64,000 nt of DNA from Carboxylicivirga mesophila (GTDB lineage: Bacteria > Bacteroidota > Bacteroidia > Bacteroidales > Marinilabiliaceae). Positions 58,036-64,000 of the stretch are shown here, piece after piece (position 1 is the first letter of the stretch; each line of letters starts with the position of its first letter). Under the pieces are notes generated by a model. The model did no database searches and was not told the origin of the DNA. It saw only the letters and a list, made by a program, of their open reading frames with translations. Where the stretch lies: assembly GCF_018271975.1 (NCBI RefSeq), contig NZ_JAGUCN010000017.1, positions 80,434-144,433 on the forward strand. The letters are read 5' to 3'. Made by a program: the position numbers and the translations under genes.

Positions 58036-58055
58036 CCTAAATCAACTTATCTTTA
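58025..58055 (+). promoter_or_regulatory. Promoter of the gntR gene
   Basis: TTG (58025-58027), 20 nt, then TATCTTTA (58048-58055), one mismatch from TAnnTTTG; the ATG is at 58070. It has the same spacing as the divergent promoter and the same box at -33, so autoregulation is likely. Confidence 0.6.
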
Positions 58056-58069
58056 CAGAAAATTAAAAC

Positions 58070-58786
58070 ATGACAAAGAAAACAACACTCCCTCCATATA
58101 AGAGACTATACGAACAGTTGCGTCAACACATTACTGGAGGACATTACAACAAAGGTGACATCCTACCTTCTGAAAATGAACTATGCACAACGCACCAGGT
58201 AACACGTCCAACGGTTAGAAAAGCACTGGACAGACTGGTTCATGAGGGGTATATACGCAAAAAACAAGGCAAAGGCAGTATTGTGCAAGGACAGCCACAA
58301 GGGGTAGGCATTTTATCACTTTCAGGCACCACTTCAGCCATCGGCAGGGATAACCTGGAAACCAAACTAATAATCAGGCCTTTTTTAGTCCAATGCGAAG
58401 ATGCCTTTGGCTTCCCATTATTAGACTTTGAGAAACAAGTTGGTTGCTATCAACTGGAGCGATTGCGTATCATGAACAAACAACCCATCTTTTATGACAT
58501 TACCTTAGTTCCGAATATTAACCTGCCTCGCTTTACCAGTCGTAACTTTGAGAATCGCTCACTCTTTGAGATCATGCGTACATCCTATCAGTTAGAAGTG
58601 ACCGGTGGCGAGCAAAAACTGATGGCAATAACAGCCGATGAAAAATTACAGCAATATTTCAATGTTAAGCCCGGGCATCCCATACTTCAACTAGCCAGAA
58701 AAATGGAAACAAATAAAGAAGGTTTTAATTTTTACAGCCAGGTATATTGTAATACAGAGAGCTATGGCCTTTATGGCACATTCTAA
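58070..58786 (+). CDS. GntR/HutC-family transcriptional regulator
   Basis: The product is 238 aa. The N-terminal winged HTH is typical (PPYKRLYEQLRQHITGGHYN, LPSENELCTTHQVTRPTVRK, HEGYIRKKQGKGSIV). The C-terminal ~130 residues form a UTRA effector domain (RLRIMNKQPIFYDITLVPNI, FEIMRTSYQLEVTGGEQKLM, HPILQLARKMETNKEG), which in this subfamily binds sugars or sugar phosphates. It is divergent from the dehydrogenase-complex operon and convergent with fucO. The paired operators at 57951 and 58023 point to control of that operon and of itself. Whether it also regulates the fuc operon cannot be told because that promoter is outside the window. Confidence 0.92.
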   Translation: MTKKTTLPPYKRLYEQLRQHITGGHYNKGDILPSENELCTTHQVTRPTVRKALDRLVHEGYIRKKQGKGSIVQGQPQGVGILSLSGTTSAIGRDNLETKLIIRPFLVQCEDAFGFPLLDFEKQVGCYQLERLRIMNKQPIFYDITLVPNINLPRFTSRNFENRSLFEIMRTSYQLEVTGGEQKLMAITADEKLQQYFNVKPGHPILQLARKMETNKEGFNFYSQVYCNTESYGLYGTF

Positions 58787-58842
58787 AAACTCATTGCATA
58801 GTCTTCACGACAATTACAAATGCCCTAATTATAAATACAAAA

Positions 58843-58867
58843 GGAGAAGGGTTTAAAATCCTTCTCC
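58843..58867. terminator. Bidirectional terminator between gntR and fucO
   Basis: GGAGAAGG (58843-58850) pairs perfectly with CCTTCTCC (58860-58867) around a 9-nt AT-rich loop, midway between two convergent stops (58786 and 58896). T-runs are weak on both sides, but position and symmetry support it. Confidence 0.65.
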
Positions 58868-58895
58868 CTACATTCAGAACTCAAACTAAGGAAAC

Positions 58896-60050
58896 TTAAT
58901 AAGCTGCCCTATAAATATCTATCGCATCTTCAACTTCTACGATTCGCGGATTACCGCCGGTACAAACATCCAATAAAGCATTATGAGCCATCAATTCAAA
59001 GTCCTCAGGGTTAGCACCCAATTCTTTGAGACCAGATGGAATACCAACATCTTTTGACAATTGCGCAATAGCCTCCAATGCAGCTTCTGCAGCTTCCTGA
59101 ATGTTCATTCCTGAAATATCAACACCCATTGCCTGGGCTATTTTAGCAAATTTTTCAGGGCAGGCCGATAGATTAAAGCGCTCTACATGTGGCAGCAAAA
59201 CCGCATTAGCAACACCATGAGGCGTGTTATATAAACCACCTAACTGGTGAGCTGCAGAGTGAACAAAGCCCAGGCCACAGTTAGAGAATGCTTGGCCGGC
59301 AATAAACTGTGCCCAGGCCATTTTACTGCGTGCTTCCAAATTAGAGCCATCGTTAACCACCTCCCTTAAGCTTTCACTAATTAACTGAATGGCATAAAGG
59401 GCCATATGATCAGACCAGTGAAATGCACCAACAGTTACATATGCCTCAATTGCATGTGTCAAAGCATCCATGCCGGTAGCTGCTGTCAGAGGAGCTGGTT
59501 TATTCAGCATTAACTCAGGATCGTTAACTGCAATCGAAACCAAACAATTCTTATCTACCATCACCATTTTCACCTTACGCTCCTCATCGGTAATAACGTA
59601 ATTGATGGTTACCTCACTTGCAGTGCCAGCAGTTGTATTAATAGCTGCAATAGGAGCTGACTTATGTTTTGACAAGTGAATCCCTTCGTAGTCTTTGATA
59701 TCACCCCCATTAGTTGCCAGAATGCCTATAGCTTTGCCACAATCCTGTGGTGAGCCTCCTCCAATTGTTAGGATAAAATCACATCCATTGCTCTTAAAAA
59801 TAGCCAATCCATTATGGACATTCTCACAAGTTGGATTAGGCTGCACCTCATCAAAAACTGTATAGCTTATAAACTGTTCTTCCATTAAATCAGTCACCTT
59901 TTTAACCACACCCAACTCATTCAGAACCTTATCTGTAACAATGAGAATCTTTTTATAATTCTGGGTTTGTATTTCTTCAACTAAATCACATATTACTCCT
60001 GGTCCAACCAAGCTTAACGGTGGCAAATAAATTCGTCTTTTTTCTAACAT
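58896..60050 (-). CDS. fucO: Lactaldehyde reductase (iron-dependent group III alcohol dehydrogenase)
   Basis: The product is 384 aa, close in length and motifs to E. coli FucO. NAD-binding GGGSPQD is at 97-103. Metal ligands are Asp195 and His199 (GMDALTHAIEAY), His264 (GFVHSAAHQLGG) and His278 (NTPHGVANA). It reduces L-lactaldehyde, the product of fuculose-1-phosphate cleavage, to 1,2-propanediol using NADH. It is the last gene of the operon fucK-fucP-aldolase-fucO, and ends at a terminator shared with gntR. The start is the ATG at 60050. Confidence 0.92.
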   Translation of the reverse strand: MLEKRRIYLPPLSLVGPGVICDLVEEIQTQNYKKILIVTDKVLNELGVVKKVTDLMEEQFISYTVFDEVQPNPTCENVHNGLAIFKSNGCDFILTIGGGSPQDCGKAIGILATNGGDIKDYEGIHLSKHKSAPIAAINTTAGTASEVTINYVITDEERKVKMVMVDKNCLVSIAVNDPELMLNKPAPLTAATGMDALTHAIEAYVTVGAFHWSDHMALYAIQLISESLREVVNDGSNLEARSKMAWAQFIAGQAFSNCGLGFVHSAAHQLGGLYNTPHGVANAVLLPHVERFNLSACPEKFAKIAQAMGVDISGMNIQEAAEAALEAIAQLSKDVGIPSGLKELGANPEDFELMAHNALLDVCTGGNPRIVEVEDAIDIYRAAY

Positions 60051-60064
60051 GGAAAATGAATATT

Positions 60065-60090
60065 CAAATCCTCCTGTGTTGGAGGATTTG
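60065..60090. other. Perfect 10-bp hairpin between the aldolase gene and fucO
   Basis: CAAATCCTCC (60065-60074) and GGAGGATTTG (60081-60090) flank a 6-nt loop. It occupies most of the 45-nt gap. On the minus strand it is not followed by a T-run, so it may be a processing or stability element setting the fucO mRNA level. Confidence 0.5.
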
Positions 60091-60095
60091 ATTAA

Positions 60096-61388
60096 TTAAA
60101 AAAATGCTTTACGCAACTCATCTATCTCTTCATCACTCATTGGCGCAAAATCACCCAGGGATGTACCCATTACTAAGGATTTGGCGCTAAACTCAGCTAC
60201 TTCAAGGCGATCAAATGCCTGCAATAATGTATTACCTGTCATTAAAACAGAATCATTTTCAATAATCGCCCCAGGATTATCTTTTGAAATCAACTCTGAC
60301 AGTGTATTATTATTGGCAAAATGGCTACCAAAAGGAACATTGGCCATATCCTGTAAGAAAATCCAACTTTCAGGAATAGTTCTTACATCCAACTTTTTGT
60401 GCGTTACACCATAGGCCATTAGATATTCTGGCTGAGTTAAAATAATAGCATTAATATCAGGATGCATCTCATAAATCTTTTGATGCAACCAGGTTGAACG
60501 GCTTGGCACCTTATCAGCCTCACATTGGCCATCTTTTACTTGCACAATGTCACTCTCCTGGATATCCCAGCGTGTTGCATCAGTTGGTGTAATCAAAAAA
60601 TCATTGCCTTTCCAACGCACAGAGATCGTTCCGTAGGTACTCATCATCAAACCTTGATCGCAAGCCCGACGTACCATATCCTTAATCTCATGACGAATAC
60701 CTTTCTCATCGGACGTATGTGAAATATTCCTCATCTTTGGATAGTCAGTTGGCACTTGATTATTGAATGAATAGATCTGTTCCTCAGTAAGAAACTTTGG
60801 CTCACCAATAATCTTAGAATTAATTAGCGTCCGACAGGCAAACTCAAGAGTTTCAAAACGTTCATAGGCTTTAATCACGTTCTTTCCGCCAACAACAGCC
60901 CCATGATTTTCCATGATTACCGAATCAAACCCTTTTTTAAATTGCTCTGAAATGGAATCGCCCAGTGCACTACTTCCCGGTATATGATATTTAGCATAGC
61001 CAATTGGCCCACAAACAGATTTAACTTGGGGAATGACATTGGTATTTGGTATCTGGCGAACAATACTAAAAGCAACCAATGCCGGTGGATGGGCATGCAC
61101 CACAGATTTTAAATCTGGACGTTCTACATATATCGCCTTATGAAACGGATATTCCATCGATGGTTTGTGGGGTCCAACAATTGTGCCGTCAGCCTTTACA
61201 CACATGATGTCACTTGGTTTTAACGAACCTTTATCAACACCAGATGGTGTTACCCACATATCTCCGCCCTCATCCATTATTGAGATATTGCCACCTGAAG
61301 TAGTGGTTAATCCTTTTTTGTATATCCGATTGATAATCATGATGATTTGATCGCGCGGATGTAACAAATTCAAATTTCTAACTGACAT
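60096..61388 (-). CDS. Two-domain class II aldolase (fuculose-phosphate aldolase family)
   Basis: The product is 430 aa from the ATG at 61388 (MSVRNLNLLHPRD); a TTG at 61424 is less likely. It is a tandem duplication of the ~215-aa FucA/RhaD-like fold. The first half keeps GGNIS, TPSG, the catalytic Glu79 and zinc ligands His98, His100 (SVVHAHPPALVAF) and His162 (IMENHGAVVGG). In the second half (about 228-430) the fold motifs recur (YGTISVRW, ITPTD, HQKIYE), but the same four positions read Ser298, Leu317, Gln319 and Asp379. It would cleave L-fuculose 1-phosphate to DHAP and L-lactaldehyde, with the second half structural or regulatory. It lies between fucP (39 nt) and fucO. Confidence 0.88.
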   Translation of the reverse strand: MSVRNLNLLHPRDQIIMIINRIYKKGLTTTSGGNISIMDEGGDMWVTPSGVDKGSLKPSDIMCVKADGTIVGPHKPSMEYPFHKAIYVERPDLKSVVHAHPPALVAFSIVRQIPNTNVIPQVKSVCGPIGYAKYHIPGSSALGDSISEQFKKGFDSVIMENHGAVVGGKNVIKAYERFETLEFACRTLINSKIIGEPKFLTEEQIYSFNNQVPTDYPKMRNISHTSDEKGIRHEIKDMVRRACDQGLMMSTYGTISVRWKGNDFLITPTDATRWDIQESDIVQVKDGQCEADKVPSRSTWLHQKIYEMHPDINAIILTQPEYLMAYGVTHKKLDVRTIPESWIFLQDMANVPFGSHFANNNTLSELISKDNPGAIIENDSVLMTGNTLLQAFDRLEVAEFSAKSLVMGTSLGDFAPMSDEEIDELRKAFF

Positions 61389-61427
61389 AGTCTTTTGTTG
61401 TTTATTTAAATTAGTTGATATCAAAAA

Positions 61428-62738
61428 TTATTGTATTGTTGCCCTATAAGAACGGTAGCCATAGGCCGCAATGATGATAAAACAAATAAATGGCAATATA
61501 AATGACACATTAACCGCTGGTAAAAAACCAACTTGACCCATATCAATAATGGTCCCTTGTAACGGAGGCATTAGCGCACCTCCTACAATCGCCATTACCA
61601 ATCCTGCTGCACCTAATGTGGCATCTTCTCCAATACCTTCCAGGGCAATACCATAGATAGTGGGGAACATTAACGACATGAAGGCTGATGTAGCTACCAA
61701 ACAATAGAGGCCAGCCAAACCTTCGATGAAAATAGCACCACTGATGGTGATTAGTGCACCAATAGCAAACAGCATTAACAACTTACGTGAATTAACATAC
61801 TTCATTAAGAAAGTACTGATAAATCGACTGCCTAAAAATATACCCATTGCTACAATATTATACATTTGGGCAGTAGCCTTATCAATACCAAGGTTATCGG
61901 CATATTGTATGATGAATGTCCAGCACATGATTTGTGCAGCTACATAAAACACCTGTGCAATAACCCCTTCGCGATAGACTTTATTATTGACCAATCGCCT
62001 GAATGATTGCATCGGATGGATAGCAGTGGAATGACCAGATTGAGGCATCTTGACCAGCGCAATAACCACCAGCATGGCAATTACAACTATACCTAGAATC
62101 ACATAAGGATCGCGGATAATCATTAAATCCGATGCACGGATAGCGGCTTTGACAGCTTCATCCAACGTGGGAAATAGCAATTCGCCGGCCGCATTGCGTT
62201 TATCTGATTCTAACGCAGCCAATACAATTCGGGAGGCGACAAACATACCCAATAACGAACCCATCGGATTGAAAGACTGTGCCAGATTTAATCGCCTAGT
62301 CGAGGTCTCTTCGCTACCTAATGCCAGGATATATGGGTTAGCTGTGGTTTCTAAAAATGCGAGACCAAATGTAAGGATATAAAGCGACACCAAAAAAAAG
62401 CCAAACGCCTGATATTGAGCTGCTGGCCAAAACAATAATGCACCGATTGCATATAATGCCAGCCCCAACAGAATACCTTTCTTATAACTGAACTTTTGTA
62501 CAAATAGTGCAGCCGGAATAGCCATGGTAGCATAGCCCCCATAGAAAGCAAACTGCACCAGCGATGCCTTGGCATTAGAAATCTCCATGACTGTTTTAAA
62601 GGCAGCCACCATGGGGTTCGTAATGTCATTTGCAAAGCCCCACAAAGCAAATAAGCTTGTTATGAGGATAAAGGGAACCATGTATTTTTTTTCAACAATT
62701 TTTGGATTTTTCGTCATGATTAAAGAGTTATTTTTCAT
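61428..62738 (-). CDS. fucP: L-fucose:proton symporter
   Basis: The product is 436 aa from the ATG at 62738 (MKNNSLIMTKNPK); a TTG lies at 62744. It has about twelve hydrophobic helices and the motifs of the FucP/FHS branch of the major facilitator superfamily: FILITSLFALWGFANDITNP at helix 1 with the Asn-Asp pair, GLAFLETTANPYIL, RRLNLAQSFNPMGSLLG and GAALVMAIVGGALMPPLQG-like LGAAGLVMAIVGGALMPPLQ. It imports L-fucose across the inner membrane. It is flanked by fucK (17 nt upstream) and the aldolase gene. Confidence 0.93.
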   Translation of the reverse strand: MKNNSLIMTKNPKIVEKKYMVPFILITSLFALWGFANDITNPMVAAFKTVMEISNAKASLVQFAFYGGYATMAIPAALFVQKFSYKKGILLGLALYAIGALLFWPAAQYQAFGFFLVSLYILTFGLAFLETTANPYILALGSEETSTRRLNLAQSFNPMGSLLGMFVASRIVLAALESDKRNAAGELLFPTLDEAVKAAIRASDLMIIRDPYVILGIVVIAMLVVIALVKMPQSGHSTAIHPMQSFRRLVNNKVYREGVIAQVFYVAAQIMCWTFIIQYADNLGIDKATAQMYNIVAMGIFLGSRFISTFLMKYVNSRKLLMLFAIGALITISGAIFIEGLAGLYCLVATSAFMSLMFPTIYGIALEGIGEDATLGAAGLVMAIVGGALMPPLQGTIIDMGQVGFLPAVNVSFILPFICFIIIAAYGYRSYRATIQ

Positions 62739-62755
62739 AAACAATGTGGCTGATT

Positions 62756-64000
62756 CTAACGCCTTTTAAAGGCAATGTATTTTCCATAAAGTGACTCATA
62801 AATAGCAGTGTTGCCGGAAGGATAAATCACCTGTTCATTGTAATCGATCTGTTTTCGGGCTGCTTCAACCGATTTATAATTTCCGGCACCGGCAAACACA
62901 AACATTGAAGCGCCCAATACGGTCGTTTCTTTTTGCTCAATAAACTGGATGGGTGTGTTACAGATATCCGCACGTAATTGGTTCCACAAACGGTTTTTAG
63001 AACCACCACCAACACAAATAATCCGTTCAGCTTTAAACCCCCCGGCCCCTTCCAGTGCCTCCAATGCCTCACGTAAGCGAAAGGCCATGCTTTCAAGGAA
63101 TGCGCGGTAAATCTGACTTCGTTTTGTTCCGATAGTTAAACCGGTAATAATACCACCATTGGTGCTGGTTCCATCATCATAAAAAGCCGGATCAACCATA
63201 ACACCATTAGCCCCAGGAAGCTCCTGCTCTGCTTCACTTATCATGGTCTCATACAATTCGTCACCCTTTATTTCTGGATAATAACTTTTTGAGAACCACT
63301 CCAGAACACCTGATCCCAACCAGTTCTGACCAATATTAAACACCCCTTTGGTAGCATCAAGCTCCGTTGTCAGATGCTTTTCCAGTTCTTTTTCGGTGGT
63401 ACGATACCCTTGGCTACGTGTCATCAATATCTCCCAGGTACCTGAGCTCAATACGGGTTGATTTAACTCAGCCCCTGAGCCAAAAATGGCAAACTGTGTA
63501 TCATGACCAGCCACAAAAACTGGTGTTCCTTGTGGAAGTCCTGTTAATTCTGCCGCGGGTTGGCTCACAACACCAGCTTGTTCACCAGGCTCAGCCAGTC
63601 TGCCAAATAAACTACGGTCAATATCAATATCGCTTAAAACTTCCTCAGAAAAATCACGCTTCTCTAAATCACTCATCATAGCTGTTCCCATCATGGTTGT
63701 GTCATTAAGCATCGCACCCGATAGTCTATGAATCAGCAAAGAGGGAATAAAAAGGAATTTATGCGCCTTATCCAGCACATCCGGCCTATGTTCCTTAAAC
63801 CAAATCATTTTATTAATAGTATTGAAGGCATAGGGGTAAACACCTGACTTTTGGTAGAGCCTTTCTAACGGAATGTATTTACCAATGCTATCCATGATTG
63901 GAGCAGTGCGTTGACATTGCCAGGAAATGACCGGATAAAGTAAGTTTCCTTGCTTATCAACAAAGGCACCATCTACACCAAAAGTTGTGACTGTTGCACC
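62756..64000 (-). CDS. fucK: L-fuculokinase, partial (5' end outside window)
   Basis: An open frame of 415 codons reads in from the right edge without a start; the internal ATG at 63895 is not the true start. The edge reads GATVTTFGVDGAFVDKQGNL and LYPVISWQCQRTAP, nearly identical to E. coli FucK near residue 75, so about 70-75 residues are missing. FGGY features follow: AGHDTQFAIFGSG (the Asp is the catalytic base), PVLSSGTWEILM and ICVGGGSKNRLWNQLRADI. It phosphorylates L-fuculose with ATP in the cytoplasm. It heads the part of the fuc operon that is visible; fucI may lie just beyond the edge. Confidence 0.93.
   Translation of the reverse strand, partial: GATVTTFGVDGAFVDKQGNLLYPVISWQCQRTAPIMDSIGKYIPLERLYQKSGVYPYAFNTINKMIWFKEHRPDVLDKAHKFLFIPSLLIHRLSGAMLNDTTMMGTAMMSDLEKRDFSEEVLSDIDIDRSLFGRLAEPGEQAGVVSQPAAELTGLPQGTPVFVAGHDTQFAIFGSGAELNQPVLSSGTWEILMTRSQGYRTTEKELEKHLTTELDATKGVFNIGQNWLGSGVLEWFSKSYYPEIKGDELYETMISEAEQELPGANGVMVDPAFYDDGTSTNGGIITGLTIGTKRSQIYRAFLESMAFRLREALEALEGAGGFKAERIICVGGGSKNRLWNQLRADICNTPIQFIEQKETTVLGASMFVFAGAGNYKSVEAARKQIDYNEQVIYPSGNTAIYESLYGKYIAFKRR

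Noticed and set aside
60096..60700. Second aldolase half as a decayed pseudogene fused by stop-codon loss
   Set aside because: Fold motifs, length and continuous frame are intact and only catalytic residues have changed, which points to a maintained non-catalytic domain.
63895..63895. Internal ATG as the start of fucK
   Set aside because: The frame continues upstream to the window edge with unmistakable FucK sequence (TTFGVDGAFVDKQGN), so the gene is partial.

Overview
The window looks like a Bacteroidota genome, probably a Bacteroidales or Marinilabiliales-like gut or marine glycan degrader. The evidence is a SusC/SusD pair with an ECF sigma/FecR signalling pair, many exported glycoside hydrolases with signal peptides or lipoboxes, an AT-rich base composition, and promoter candidates of the Bacteroidota type (TTTG or TTG, about 20 nt, TAnnTTTG). 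Nearly everything is on the minus strand. The only clear plus-strand genes are two regulators, AraC-type at 1373 and GntR-type at 58070, each divergent from the operon it most likely controls. The last gene on the right (fucK) and the first on the left (a TIM-barrel protein) run off the window.

Layout. (1) 1-2263: a SIS sugar-phosphate protein and a partial TIM-barrel enzyme, divergent from an AraC regulator. (2) 2265-14037: an exported phosphoesterase/beta-propeller fusion, a GH5 lipoprotein, an aldo/keto reductase, an AllA-fold protein, a zinc dehydrogenase, L-fucose mutarotase FucU, a ROK repressor, an exported phosphodiesterase, a small exported protein and a LytTR regulator. (3) 14062-37240: a large degradative block with GH95 fucosidase, a DUF6067 enzyme, a five-bladed propeller hydrolase, GH2 beta-galactosidase, GH20 hexosaminidase, GH89 alpha-N-acetylglucosaminidase, an endoglycoceramidase-like GH5, a divergent GH95, a mutarotase-fold protein and a large TIM-barrel protein resembling GH101/GH129. 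(4) 37412-47912: small lipoprotein, SusD, SusC with an STN domain, FecR, ECF sigma factor and a DUF5107-TPR protein. (5) 48359-57912: a seven-gene operon encoding E2, E3 and a fused E1 of a 2-oxoacid/acetoin-type dehydrogenase complex, a PHP-like protein, an SDR, a SorE-like dehydrogenase and an FSA-type transaldolase, divergent from the GntR gene. (6) 58896-64000: a fucose operon fucK-fucP-(two-domain aldolase)-fucO.

How it fits together. Blocks 2-4 read as one polysaccharide utilisation locus for a fucosylated, N-acetylhexosamine- and galactose-containing glycan. Candidates are mucin-type O-glycans or, given two GH5 proteins of the endoglycoceramidase type, glycosphingolipids. Released L-fucose would be handled by FucU, FucP, FucK, the aldolase and FucO; an L-fucose isomerase is not in the window. 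Block 5 is the most unusual part. It combines a dedicated acyl-CoA-forming complex with sugar-phosphate dehydrogenases and an aldolase under a local GntR repressor, and I do not recognise it as a described pathway.
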